From positions 1 to 64,000 of IMG/VR virus record IMGVR_UViG_3300006175_000009: a stretch of 64,000 nucleotides of DNA, one strand, 5' to 3'. Below, in pieces: positions 1 through 7,347 of the stretch (the first letter of the stretch is position 1; each line of letters opens with the position of its first letter). Position numbers and translations under genes: made by a program. This stretch comes from a virus. Under the pieces are notes generated by a model that was not told the origin of the DNA, did not search any database, and worked only from the letters and a program-made list of their open reading frames with translations.

Positions 1-250
1 TGAGGATGTTGGTGAGGTAGTCGTCGGAATCGGTCCGAACGCGGCTGATGTTCGGGTTGATGCCGGTGTCGAAGGACTGGTAGCACAGGCGACCTGCGAA
101 CTCCACCAGGTCTTCACCATCGGGAGAGTGCTGGGTCTCAACACGGTACTGCCACTCCGCTCCGCCCTGATCGAGCAGGAAGTTCTCCATGGCATCCCAA
201 TCCAGGTCGGGACGGGAGATGACGTACAGCTCGGGCTTGACGCTCTTCAT
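1..250 (-). CDS. thyX: Flavin-dependent thymidylate synthase, N-terminal part (cut by window edge)
   Basis: ThyX makes dTMP from dUMP using methylene-tetrahydrofolate, FAD and NADPH. The visible 83 residues start at ATG 250 behind a GAAAGGA ribosome binding site. They contain LVEFAGRLCYQS near residue 50 and a following N-x-x-Y-x-x-NIL-like segment (DDYLTNIL), which match the first helix region of ThyX. The RHR flavin motif would lie beyond the left edge. It sits next to dUTPase, which supplies dUMP, so the two form a thymidylate pathway. The identification rests on the N-terminal third only. Confidence 0.8.
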   Translation of the reverse strand, partial: MKSVKPELYVISRPDLDWDAMENFLLDQGGAEWQYRVETQHSPDGEDLVEFAGRLCYQSFDTGINPNISRVRTDSDDYLTNIL

Positions 251-260
251 GAGGTTCCTT

Positions 261-431
261 TCAGGAGAGGTCGATCAGAACGATCGAGCTGTTGCGACTG
301 TACACCATACTTGCGTCCAGGTCAAACAGCTCGTTGTGATCTCCTTCGTTGAGGAGGATCTTCACAGGTGCGTCCCCGCCGACGAGCATGCGCCCCATCA
401 TCAGGTGCTCGATGAGCTTGTCCAGCGTCAT
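261..431 (-). CDS. Small conserved-looking protein, 56 aa
   Basis: The ATG at 431 overlaps the TGA of the dUTPase gene by four bases (ATGA), so translation is probably coupled. The product is acidic and soluble, with a motif VKILLNEGDHNELFDLDAS in the middle and no cysteines or membrane segment. Function is not recognised. Its position between dUTPase and ThyX suggests expression with nucleotide metabolism genes. Confidence 0.7.
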   Translation of the reverse strand: MTLDKLIEHLMMGRMLVGGDAPVKILLNEGDHNELFDLDASMVYSRNSSIVLIDLS

Positions 432-1111
432 GATCCACTACTCCCGAATCCTCCAGTGCCACGACGGCTCGGGTTGAGTGACGAGTTGGTTGACCAGCCA
501 GGTGTACGCCCGAAACCGACGTTCGGCATCAGGATGAGCTGGGCGATCCGCTGACCCTTCGCCAGGGACACCGAGTGCTGAGAGAGGTTCTGAACTGACA
601 CCTTGAGTTCACCCTGGTACCCGGAGTCAACGACGCCTGGAGCGACCAGAACACCGAACTCTCGGAGAGTGGACGAACGCCCGTTGATCAGGGCCCACTC
701 GTCAGGGAACAGCTCCACAGCAACGCCAGTTCCGACCAGACCATAGGAACCGGGGTCAAGCATGACGTTGTCCTGAAGGTACAGATCGTAACCAGCGTCT
801 TCAGGGTCTGACTTGCTCGGGAGAAGGGCGTCCTGCTCAAGAGCCCGGAACATCAGGGGGTACTTGGCAGGAGGAGTGGTCCTGCCGATCGAATCCACCA
901 TGGCCTTGACGGTGGTGATGGTCTCAAGGGCTTCGGGCCCTACGACGTAGTCAGCTGCCTGACGGAGGATCTGATCAGAGCGCTTGTTGGAGTTCTCATA
1001 CTGGTTGTACACCTCGAACCCACGAGACTCCAGATCGCGGCAGGCGAAGTCCGCGTAGGGCTGGAGAGCGATGGTGTCCTTGCGGATGAGAACGATGAGC
1101 TTCTTGGTCAT
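428..1111 (-). CDS. dut: dUTP pyrophosphatase with an extra N-terminal domain
   Basis: Hydrolyses dUTP to dUMP and pyrophosphate, keeping uracil out of DNA and feeding ThyX. All five trimeric dUTPase motifs are visible in the C-terminal half: DAGYDLY, GRSST, GVVDSGYQGELKV, KGQRIAQLIL and the P-loop-like RGTGGFGSSG at the C terminus. ATG 1111 is chosen; the open frame runs further upstream but that part overlaps the preceding gene. The 227-residue protein has about 95 residues before motif 1, much longer than a typical dUTPase of about 150 residues; this part (RKDTIALQPYADFACRDLES region) is unidentified. Confidence 0.92.
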   Translation of the reverse strand: MTKKLIVLIRKDTIALQPYADFACRDLESRGFEVYNQYENSNKRSDQILRQAADYVVGPEALETITTVKAMVDSIGRTTPPAKYPLMFRALEQDALLPSKSDPEDAGYDLYLQDNVMLDPGSYGLVGTGVAVELFPDEWALINGRSSTLREFGVLVAPGVVDSGYQGELKVSVQNLSQHSVSLAKGQRIAQLILMPNVGFGRTPGWSTNSSLNPSRRGTGGFGSSGS

Positions 1112-1112
1112 G

Positions 1113-1361
1113 TCAGTCCTCGAACAGGTCGCGGTAGGGGATGAAGGGCAGGCCACCAGCAAGGGAGGTGATGTAATCCTCCTGGCGGCCAAGACCCATG
1201 TCGTCGGTTGAGCAGGCATCGAACTTCGCCCCACACCCAGGGAGCTGGCTGTAGCCGTACTTGCTGCGCTTCGAGTGCGTCTTGTGGGAGAAGTTGGCGG
1301 AACCGCCACAGCTCGAACAACTGGACGAGGAGCGCCCGATGATCACCACATTGGCGCGCAT
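1113..1361 (-). CDS. Small cysteine-containing protein, 82 aa
   Basis: ATG 1361 follows a GAAAGGAATCCC ribosome binding site. The protein has a serine-rich start, a CSSCGG motif (Cys15/Cys18) and two more cysteines (LPGCGAKFDAC), which could bind one zinc. The stop lies one base before the dUTPase ATG, so it is first in the dut-thyX transcript. Function unknown. Confidence 0.65.
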   Translation of the reverse strand: MRANVVIIGRSSSSCSSCGGSANFSHKTHSKRSKYGYSQLPGCGAKFDACSTDDMGLGRQEDYITSLAGGLPFIPYRDLFED

Positions 1362-1386
1362 GGGATTCCTTTCGGGAAAGAGTGAA

Positions 1387-1410
1387 GCCCCACCAGGGGT
1401 CTGATGGGGC
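1387..1410 (-). terminator. Intergenic hairpin, possible terminator
   Basis: GCCCCA and TGGGGC arms of 6 bp close a 12-base loop between the membrane protein gene and the dut cluster. The T run after it on the minus strand is weak (TTCACTCTTT), so it may end or slow transcription, or protect RNA 3' ends. Confidence 0.45.
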
Positions 1411-1438
1411 CTACTCTATCACGGTATTGCGGTCCTGG

Positions 1439-1873
1439 CTAGCTGAGACCGATCAGTGCTGCTGCGATCAGCTCCCAGCCGTGGTGCCAAGACTGGTCCA
1501 GAGCGTACGCACCGCCCAGACCGTCCTTGCCGAACTCGTAGAAGTTGCCCTTGCCAAGCTTGCCCGCCAGCCACTTGAGCGGCGAACGGCGGTCAGCCCA
1601 GTAGTGCGTGATCCCGGAGAGCAGCAGGCCCAGGATCAAGTTGCCAGGGTGCGCCAGGAGGTTGTCCCCCGAAGCAACCCACAGGAGAGCGACGATGGCC
1701 AGACCCTGCGTGAGGACGTAGCCAACGACGTGCTTGGTGCAAGCCCAGTGGCCGGTGAAGCCTGGAAGGCCCTTGTGCTTGGCCTGGCAGTCCGACTGGA
1801 CCCAGTGATCAGCAACTGCTGCTGCCGCACGAATACCAGCGTAGGCCAGAGCCATGTGAGCGGAGTGGTCCAT
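1439..1873 (-). CDS. Predicted membrane protein, DUF3307-like
   Basis: The 144-residue product starts at ATG 1873 behind CGAAAGGGG. It begins MDHSAHMALAYAGIRAAAAV, then VADHWVQSDCQAKHKG, which resembles the H/D..Q pattern of the DUF3307 membrane family, followed by hydrophobic helices with GHWACTKHVVGYV and LSGITHYWADRRSP. The spaced histidines could be metal ligands. Function is unknown; the family link is from pattern only. Confidence 0.6.
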   Translation of the reverse strand: MDHSAHMALAYAGIRAAAAVADHWVQSDCQAKHKGLPGFTGHWACTKHVVGYVLTQGLAIVALLWVASGDNLLAHPGNLILGLLLSGITHYWADRRSPLKWLAGKLGKGNFYEFGKDGLGGAYALDQSWHHGWELIAAALIGLS

Positions 1874-1905
1874 GAGGAGCCCCTTTCGAGAGACCTTGGT
1901 GGCGG

Positions 1906-2496
1906 TCAGTCCTTGTTGGGCCAACCGTCCTTCTCGTGCACCCGCCTTGCCATCATAGCATAGCAGGTGAGGTCTTGCACGGTGTCCTCCGACACACGCT
2001 CGCCGTTGAGGATCGCGTTCTTCCAGCGGGACAGCTTGCCCTGCATGAAGAAGTAGATGCCCAGCTCCTGAGCTTCGGCCTTGGTGACGTTCTCACGGCC
2101 CATCAGGGTGGCGATCTCGCGCCCGGTGGTGACCAGGGCGTGGTTGCCGTACTCCTGGTACTTCTGGACTATCAGGATCGCGTCCTCGGCAGCCTTCTGG
2201 CCCCACCACTCCTTGAGGTCCGCGATCAGGTCACAGAGCGGGTCAGAAGCGACTGAGGTCGATCCCTGATAGACGGGGTGAGGCATCAGCTCGGGCCGCT
2301 CGCGGCTGGCGAACCAGTCGTCCTCCTCCGGAGTGACCTCGGGCAGGCTGATCTTGGCGGCTCGGGCGTGCAGTTCCGGATCGAACACGCGAGTCTGCCA
2401 CTCCGTGTTCTCGGGGCGTGTCATGCGGAATCCAATCGGAGAGTGCTTGGGCGGTGCTCCGGACGATGGCACGACGCCAGTTCCGGGGTAGTTCAA
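1906..2496 (-). CDS. MazG/NMAD1-like nucleotide-associated protein
   Basis: The C-terminal 110 residues have the all-helical pattern of the MazG-like and nucleotide-modification-associated (NMAD1, DUF1599-type) proteins: ILIVQKYQEYG, GREIATLM, FMQGKLSRWKNAI, then SEDTVQDLTCYAMMARRV. A role in dNTP housekeeping is inferred from this and from the nearby dut and thyX. The start is uncertain: the frame opens with TTG at 2496, and ATG 2424 is an internal alternative; neither has a clear ribosome binding site. An out-of-frame ATG at 2506 sits exactly six bases after a TAGACT box. Confidence 0.6.
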   Translation of the reverse strand: MNYPGTGVVPSSGAPPKHSPIGFRMTRPENTEWQTRVFDPELHARAAKISLPEVTPEEDDWFASRERPELMPHPVYQGSTSVASDPLCDLIADLKEWWGQKAAEDAILIVQKYQEYGNHALVTTGREIATLMGRENVTKAEAQELGIYFFMQGKLSRWKNAILNGERVSEDTVQDLTCYAMMARRVHEKDGWPNKD

Positions 2497-2526
2497 GGTT
2501 GTGCATGAATCCAGTCTAACTGAGCC

Positions 2527-2667
2527 TTATTTCGAAGGCGTTTCGTCGGTCTCGGCTTGCTTCTTGAGGGCGTCACGGAGACCCTGCTCGTACCCGTAGG
2601 CATAGTTCAGGTAGAACGCAAAGCCCACGACGAGCACAGCGACTACCCACATCAACCAGTGTGGCAC
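2527..2667 (-). CDS. Small single-pass membrane protein, 46 aa
   Basis: The GTG at 2667 lies six bases after AAAGGA and is preferred to the GTG at 2673, which has no spacing. The sequence is one hydrophobic helix (WLMWVVAVLVVGFAFYLNYA) followed by a charged tail ending DETPSK. Function unknown; small membrane proteins of this kind are frequent in phage genomes. Confidence 0.6.
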   Translation of the reverse strand: MPHWLMWVVAVLVVGFAFYLNYAYGYEQGLRDALKKQAETDETPSK

Positions 2668-2709
2668 AGACACTCCTTTGTACAACGTTGCGTATAGAGC
2701 AACGGCTTC

Positions 2710-3003
2710 TTACCGTTCGGGTCGCTGCGCGGCCTTTTGAGCCGGAACCGGAGAGAGATCCATAGCCCATTGCTCATCAGCAAAGGGCCCGTCCACCCAT
2801 TGGATCTTGGTGGCTCCGCCGTGGCCGTGGATGGCCTCGACGTCCTCCACCGAGTCATAGACGGCCGTCGAAGACTTGTCGGTGTTCCAGCGGATGACAG
2901 CGGTTCCGTCACGGAACTCGATGCCGTCAGCCACCCGGCCAACACCCGACGTGCCAGAGACGTCCTCGGAACGAACCAGAACGAACCTGCGGTGCATACT
3001 CAC
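2710..3003 (-). CDS. Hypothetical protein, 97 aa
   Basis: GTG 3003 overlaps the TGA of the upstream gene (GTGA), giving translational coupling. The sequence alternates strands (RRFVLVRSEDVSGTSGVG, GTAVIRWNTDKSST) and has HGHGGATKIQWVD near the end. It looks like a small beta-rich soluble protein; function not recognised. Confidence 0.65.
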   Translation of the reverse strand: MSMHRRFVLVRSEDVSGTSGVGRVADGIEFRDGTAVIRWNTDKSSTAVYDSVEDVEAIHGHGGATKIQWVDGPFADEQWAMDLSPVPAQKAAQRPER

Positions 3004-3338
3004 GAGTCCTCCTCGAACTGGCTGACCAGCTTGAGTCCGTAGTTCATGCCACGCTTGACGACTGTCCAGGTGCCGTCGATGACACCCTTGTCGATCACCG
3101 CAGCCTTGAGAGCGTCGCTCATGTCCGTAAGGAACATGGGGTAGCTGGAGTTGTCCTCGGTGTCAACCCAGAGGAAGAACGCAGCAGACCGGCCACGGTT
3201 GTAGCCGACCATCTTCATCTCGGCGTCCCACTCCTCGATTGGCTCCCAGACGAGGTTGTCCTGAGAGTACGGAGGGTAGTGCCAGAGTCCGCCATCCTTC
3301 TTGAATGGGGCCTGCCGCACCTCGCTGTTAGTAGTCAT
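3000..3338 (-). CDS. Hypothetical protein, 112 aa
   Basis: ATG 3338 shares bases with the TAA of the RuvC-like gene (TAATG). The protein has many aromatic residues (GGLWHYPPYSQDNLVWEP, AAFFLWVDTEDNSSY) and ends in a GTWTVVKRGMNYGLKLV strand pair. Function is unknown; coupling to the nuclease gene suggests a role in DNA metabolism, which is inference. Confidence 0.65.
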   Translation of the reverse strand: MTTNSEVRQAPFKKDGGLWHYPPYSQDNLVWEPIEEWDAEMKMVGYNRGRSAAFFLWVDTEDNSSYPMFLTDMSDALKAAVIDKGVIDGTWTVVKRGMNYGLKLVSQFEEDS

Positions 3339-3829
3339 TAGTAACCGTAGCCCTTCAGATCGTTGCGACGAACGAAGTGCAGTCCCAAGCACTCGCTGTC
3401 CTTGCAGTGGCCTCCATGGCCGAAGCTGACCCAGTCTCGCAGGGCCTTGTTCGGCGGCATGTAGTCGAGATTCTTGTACAGGGACTTGTGGACGGACGCC
3501 TGTACACCGTAGAAGGGGATTCCCGCCCTACGGCACAGGTGCCTCATCACACCGATCAGCTCTGCGGTACCGAACGTCGATCCAGTTTGCTGAGTCGCCT
3601 TGTTGTGGTACAACATGAAGATCTCATAGACGATCAGTTCGACCTCGCCAGAACTCATCCGAGGGATGAGCCAGTCTACCCACTCTTCCGGAGTGAACTC
3701 CCGCGCCCACTGAGGCTCTCGGCCCAGCCAGTAGGTCACACCGACATGGCGGTCTCCGGGGTCAACAGAAACCCAGTGACCCTCTGGAATCGGTGGGGTC
3801 TCGATCTTGGGCTTCTTGTAGACGACCAT
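3338..3829 (-). CDS. RuvC-like nuclease (RNase H fold)
   Basis: Probably a Holliday junction or branched-DNA resolvase. The N-terminal SVDPGDRHVGVTYW matches the first catalytic strand of RuvC-like enzymes (Asp in DPG..hhG). VELIVYEIFML gives the second acidic residue (Glu), and GTAELIGVMRHLCRRAGIPF follows as in RuvC/YqgF proteins. The C-terminal acidic motif is less clear; GHGGHCKDSECLGLHFVRR adds two Cys and two His that might bind metal. At 163 residues it is the normal size for the family. It heads an overlapping operon with the two genes after it. Confidence 0.75.
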   Translation of the reverse strand: MVVYKKPKIETPPIPEGHWVSVDPGDRHVGVTYWLGREPQWAREFTPEEWVDWLIPRMSSGEVELIVYEIFMLYHNKATQQTGSTFGTAELIGVMRHLCRRAGIPFYGVQASVHKSLYKNLDYMPPNKALRDWVSFGHGGHCKDSECLGLHFVRRNDLKGYGY

Positions 3830-3866
3830 GACAACCTCGGTGGTAGAGAAGATCCTTTCAGACCGA

Positions 3867-3896
3867 ACCCTACCACCGAAGTTGCCTTAACGTCAA
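3867..3896 (-). promoter_or_regulatory. Promoter for the RuvC-like operon
   Basis: TTGACG (3891-3896), 18-base spacer, TAGGGT (3867-3872) on the minus strand. The -35 box contains the TGA stop codon of the preceding 52-aa gene. Confidence 0.65.
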
Positions 3897-4051
3897 TGCC
3901 AGCAGAGCCAGGCGATCAGAAGCAGGTTGATGGTGATACCAACCAGCGCGTCGCTTGTGGTCTTCGGCTTGCGCGGCTTGCCGATCATGTCCCACTCGAT
4001 GACGCTGGAGAAGACGAGAAAGATCACCAGCAGAATGTCATACCAGGCCAC
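3893..4051 (-). CDS. Small two-helix membrane protein, 52 aa
   Basis: GTG 4051 lies six bases after GAAAGGA. Two hydrophobic helices (AWYDILLVIFLVFSSVIEW and ALVGITINLLLIAWLCWH) flank a short basic loop KPRKPKTT. The gene has its own promoter at 4100-4128. Function unknown; it could be a membrane toxin-like or superinfection protein, but nothing proves this. Confidence 0.65.
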   Translation of the reverse strand: MAWYDILLVIFLVFSSVIEWDMIGKPRKPKTTSDALVGITINLLLIAWLCWH

Positions 4052-4099
4052 GACTTTTCCTTTCGGGGAGTTGGGAGGTTGCCCTCCCTGTTGACTCCC

Positions 4100-4128
4100 A
4101 CCTTAGTACTACTTTGCTCCGAGCGCAA
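4100..4128 (-). promoter_or_regulatory. Promoter downstream of the polymerase gene
   Basis: TTGCGC (4123-4128), 17-base spacer, TAAGGT (4100-4105). The -10 box is identical to that of the promoter at 7779-7807. Confidence 0.6.
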
Positions 4129-4131
4129 GTC

Positions 4132-6471
4132 CTACTTCGGAAGCCAGAGGTCCGGAGCGATACCGAAGTCCATGATCCGGTTCCCACGGGCAGGGTGCTT
4201 GTAGTAGTTCTCGAACACCCGGTTGCCAATGTCGGAGACGAGCTGCGCCTGAGCACGGCCCTCATCGCTGTCCCGGTGGCGGGTGACGAGAGAGTCATGG
4301 ATCTGCCACAGCAGGACTCCGGGGATCTCGCGCTCCACCTCCCGCATCCACTGGTTGCAGGCTCGGGCCAGGTTGCCCTGGATGGACTGGTTAACGGCAC
4401 TGTTGGAGCGCTCGTTCAGGCCGTACCAGCGACGCCACCCGTCCAGCATGGTCAGGTAGCCACAGCCGCCGTTGTGACGCTCGACCTTGGCCGCAGCCTG
4501 CTCCGCCATACGACGGAATTCAGGGTATGCTCGGAAGAACGACTCACGGGCCTGCTTCGCACGGGCCATCGAGACCGGCTGCTTCGTGCCTGCCTCAAGC
4601 TGGTCCTTCAGGGCCATGACACCACCGCCGTAGAGGATGCAGAACGTCGCACCCTTACCGGCCTGGCGGTACATCTTGAACTTCGGGTGATCCTCATCAA
4701 CCCCGAACAGGGCCTTGGCGTTCATGGCGTGAACGTCCAGACCCTCATCCAGGGCATCCCAGAGGCGGTCGATACCCGCGAGCATCACAGCTACTCGGAA
4801 CTCGCCAGTAGCCAGGTCGTGTTCGTACTTCAGGTAACCTGGCTCCTCCTCGAAGAGCATACGAACCGACAGCGCACCTTCCGGGCACATGGCGTCCTTT
4901 GGGATCTGCTGCGTGTTCACCCTGGTAGAGGCAAGCCTTCCGGACTTGGTTCCGCCTGCCTGCTGCCCCGGACGCTCAAGGGTGGTTGCACACTGGCGGT
5001 AGCTGGTGCGGATACGGCCGTCCTCACCTGCCCGAAGAGCCCAACCCGTATACCACTTGGAGTCCGAGTTGCGACGCTTCGTCCAGTCCAGGTACTGCTG
5101 AGCGTACGGGTAGCCCTTCTGGTTCAGGTGGTGAAGGGCCATGATATCGAGCTGGGGAAGGCCAGTGGCCGTCCTGGTCAGAGGCTCCAGGCCGATGCCG
5201 TTCTTGCCCGCGCACTCCTCACAGTCCTTGGTGCAGAAGAAGCCTCCCGGAAGATCCGGATTGACCTCAACGCCCTTGTTCGGGCAGATCGGACCGAAGT
5301 AGAAGCGCTTGGCCTGAGCGGGCTTGCCGGGATCGAACGGCAGCTTCAGCCGCTCAATCTCGTTGATGGCACGCAGGCGCTCACCCTCGGCAAGGCTCTT
5401 CGTGACGTTGTAACCGGCCCCGCGACGCTCCATCCGGTAGAGGACGGTACGCAGCTCCAGTTCGTCCTTCAGGAGGTCCCAGAAGGCCGGTAGAACGGCT
5501 CCCTCTTCAGCGCACTGCATCTGGTACTCGAACAGGCGCAGAGTCAGGTTGGTGTCCTTGGCGGCATACCGACCCATGGCCGCGTAGGCTTCGAGCAGTT
5601 CCGCCTGACCGGTGAACGGGTCAGCACCCCACATGAGCAGGTCATAGCGCTTTGTCATGCCCGTGCCCATCTTGGCCAGCTCACCCTTCAGGCGAGCCTG
5701 CTCGTCACCCTCGTCCTCACCCCACAGGCGCTTCGAAGTGGGCTTGAGACTGGCCACCTCGATCGGGTCGATGAGCTGCTTCTGAGTGATCATGGTGCAG
5801 TGGATCTCACGACGGCGACGCGCCTCAGTGAGCTTCCGCTTGGTGGGCTCCATCAGCTCAATGCGCTGCCTGACGCCCGAACGCCACTGCCCTGGCTCAG
5901 AGTCCACGTCCCATGCGTGGAGGCCCTCAGGACCCCCATAGCCGCCCGCGTCAGCCCTCAGGCCAACTCGGAAGTGGTGCATGTCGTGAACGCTGTTGTG
6001 CATGACCAGCTTGTCACGGCGGTCGAGCCAGCGGATCAGGTTCTCGTAGTGGTCGGCAGCCCAGTTCCAGATATCGGACGGCAGCAGAACCTTGTTGAGC
6101 ACCTTGCCCATGGCCTTCAGGATGCGGTCCTGCTCAGCCTCGTCCAGAGGGGTGAAGGTACAAGCGCCTGTGATCTCGTCCTTGACCGGGCCACCAGGCT
6201 TGCCGATGACTGCCCCCTGGTCGAATGGCCAGGCGTAGTCGTGGATCTCTCCGGGCTCGAACTCTCCGAGCTTTTCGTTCCAGACGGGCCACCGGAAGCT
6301 GACCGAGACGACGCTGATGCGCGACTTGGGCTGAGCTGGGCGACCGGCAGAAGCGAAGGGATCACCATCGGGGTAGAGCCCAGAAGACTCTGTGTCAACC
6401 GCCACCGGCCATCCGTGTGGCAGCTCAGGTAGTCGGTCGTGTCCGACCAGGGTGAATTCGTCCATGTCCAC
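4132..6471 (-). CDS. polA: Family A DNA polymerase with 3'-5' exonuclease
   Basis: Replicative DNA polymerase, 779 residues. Exonuclease motifs: VDTESS (Asp26/Glu28), HNSVHD (Asn159, Asp163), YAAKD (Tyr302/Asp306). Polymerase motif A is HDLATGEFRV (Asp552), motif B RQAGKGATFCILYGGG (Arg602, Lys606, Tyr614), and motif C QIHDSLV (His725-Asp726). Motif C has Ser where almost all family A enzymes have Glu. An insertion around 393-425 has four cysteines (CPNKG, FFCTKDCEEC) that could form a zinc knuckle, just before the DNA-binding subdomain. GTG 6471 with GAAAGGA nine bases upstream is the start. Confidence 0.95.
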   Translation of the reverse strand: MDMDEFTLVGHDRLPELPHGWPVAVDTESSGLYPDGDPFASAGRPAQPKSRISVVSVSFRWPVWNEKLGEFEPGEIHDYAWPFDQGAVIGKPGGPVKDEITGACTFTPLDEAEQDRILKAMGKVLNKVLLPSDIWNWAADHYENLIRWLDRRDKLVMHNSVHDMHHFRVGLRADAGGYGGPEGLHAWDVDSEPGQWRSGVRQRIELMEPTKRKLTEARRRREIHCTMITQKQLIDPIEVASLKPTSKRLWGEDEGDEQARLKGELAKMGTGMTKRYDLLMWGADPFTGQAELLEAYAAMGRYAAKDTNLTLRLFEYQMQCAEEGAVLPAFWDLLKDELELRTVLYRMERRGAGYNVTKSLAEGERLRAINEIERLKLPFDPGKPAQAKRFYFGPICPNKGVEVNPDLPGGFFCTKDCEECAGKNGIGLEPLTRTATGLPQLDIMALHHLNQKGYPYAQQYLDWTKRRNSDSKWYTGWALRAGEDGRIRTSYRQCATTLERPGQQAGGTKSGRLASTRVNTQQIPKDAMCPEGALSVRMLFEEEPGYLKYEHDLATGEFRVAVMLAGIDRLWDALDEGLDVHAMNAKALFGVDEDHPKFKMYRQAGKGATFCILYGGGVMALKDQLEAGTKQPVSMARAKQARESFFRAYPEFRRMAEQAAAKVERHNGGCGYLTMLDGWRRWYGLNERSNSAVNQSIQGNLARACNQWMREVEREIPGVLLWQIHDSLVTRHRDSDEGRAQAQLVSDIGNRVFENYYKHPARGNRIMDFGIAPDLWLPK

Positions 6472-6493
6472 TTGACAGGTTCCTTTCAGGCAG

Positions 6494-6526
6494 AAAGGGG
6501 CCGCCTCCTGAGAGACGACCCCCTTC
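6494..6526 (-). terminator. Intergenic hairpin before the polymerase gene
   Basis: AAGGGG and CCCCTTT arms with inner pairs form an imperfect hairpin between the 37-aa gene and polA. It may reduce read-through into polA; there is no long T run. Confidence 0.45.
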
Positions 6527-6534
6527 GGGTTGTA

Positions 6535-6648
6535 CTAGCTGACGAGCCATCCGAGATCAGCATAGCCGCCGCCGATGACAGGCGTGTGCCCGTACATCCG
6601 GAGGTGCATGTCGGGGTCGCCGCCGTACTGCTTGCAGATGATGCACAC
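6535..6648 (-). CDS. Very small CxxC protein, 37 aa
   Basis: GTG 6648 follows GAAAGG with about nine bases between. The product begins VCIICKQYGGDPDMHL and ends GGGYADLGWLVS, so it could be a half zinc ribbon. It directly follows the promoter at 6687-6715, which supports that it is expressed. Confidence 0.5.
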   Translation of the reverse strand: MCIICKQYGGDPDMHLRMYGHTPVIGGGYADLGWLVS

Positions 6649-6686
6649 TAGCTTGCACCTTTCGGTTGGTTGCGGTGTGTACTTAC

Positions 6687-6715
6687 AGCTTAGCCGATCC
6701 TTGCTCCGTTGGCAA
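6687..6715 (-). promoter_or_regulatory. Promoter for the 37-aa gene and polA
   Basis: TTGCCA (6710-6715), 17-base spacer, TAAGCT (6687-6692). The -10 includes the TAA stop of the 160-aa gene, so the whole promoter is inside the last codons of that gene. Confidence 0.65.
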
Positions 6716-7172
6716 CCAGGCTTACGGCCCGAGTGCGGGTGTCGAGCTTGCGGACCGGCATCGGGTGTCGCCCGACGAGATCGGTGATCATCTTGAGTGA
6801 AGGGCCGTTCTCCCACTCACCCTTCGTCGGAGTTAGGGCCCGACAGACCCGGATACGCATGCGAGTGACATGGTTGCTGGAGCGCTCCTCCTCCGGAACC
6901 TCCTCCCAGACGATCCGGTACCACCAGCGATCACCCTTGGCCGACTTGTTCTCACCGGCCAGGAGCATCCGGCCCAGTTCCAGGGTGAAGGTCTTGCCCT
7001 TGTCCTCCCCCCAGCTCGCCTGAGTGTGCCAGCCCATCGACTTGGCGAAGGAGGCGAGCCGCTCAGCAGGCTCAGGAGTGAACCAGCCCATGGGGGAAGG
7101 GGTAGTCACACCTCGGGTGGCAGCACCCCGAGAGACGGACCCTCGCGAGGTCACGTTGCCAGAGACAGCCAT
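6690..7172 (-). CDS. Hypothetical protein, 160 aa
   Basis: ATG 7172 is preceded by GAAAGGAACTTATCAAG. A low-complexity Ser/Thr/Arg start (about 25 residues) leads to a folded part with TLELGRMLLAGENKS, RWWYRIVWEEVPEEE and THVTRMRIRV-like strands. No catalytic motif was recognised. It lies between the helicase and polymerase genes and may act in replication. Confidence 0.65.
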   Translation of the reverse strand: MAVSGNVTSRGSVSRGAATRGVTTPSPMGWFTPEPAERLASFAKSMGWHTQASWGEDKGKTFTLELGRMLLAGENKSAKGDRWWYRIVWEEVPEEERSSNHVTRMRIRVCRALTPTKGEWENGPSLKMITDLVGRHPMPVRKLDTRTRAVSLVANGARIG

Positions 7173-7196
7173 CTTGATAAGTTCCTTTCAGCGGTC

Positions 7197-7227
7197 GGCC
7201 CCTGTATCAACTTTCGACACAGGGGCC
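7197..7227 (-). terminator. Perfect 9-bp hairpin between genes
   Basis: GGCCCCTGT and ACAGGGGCC arms with a 13-base loop lie between the 37-aa gene ending at 7234 and the next gene's ribosome binding site. There is no T run, so RNA processing or stability is as likely as termination. Confidence 0.5.
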
Positions 7228-7233
7228 AGTCGT

Positions 7234-7347
7234 TCAGAGTTCGCGAGCGTCGCGGTTGGATTGCTCGTTGTCGTAGTCGTAGGGCCCGACAGTGTCGTGG
7301 TCCTTCTCGGTCAGGTCGCCCAGCGTGGGGCCCTGTTGCTCACTCAC
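7234..7347 (-). CDS. Very small acidic protein, 37 aa
   Basis: GTG 7347 has AGGAG seven bases upstream and overlaps the end of the preceding gene by eight bases. The product (VSEQQGPTLGDLTEKDHD then VGPYDYDNEQ) is acidic and probably disordered. Function unknown. Confidence 0.5.
   Translation of the reverse strand: MSEQQGPTLGDLTEKDHDTVGPYDYDNEQSNRDAREL

Noticed and set aside
5170-5300. Cysteine-rich part of the polymerase as an intein or inserted homing element
   Set aside because: It is only about 30-40 residues, with no splicing or LAGLIDADG/HNH blocks, so a small zinc knuckle is more likely.
4114-5493. A long plus-strand frame opposite the DNA polymerase
   Set aside because: Polymerase motifs A, B and C and exonuclease motifs fix the minus strand as coding.
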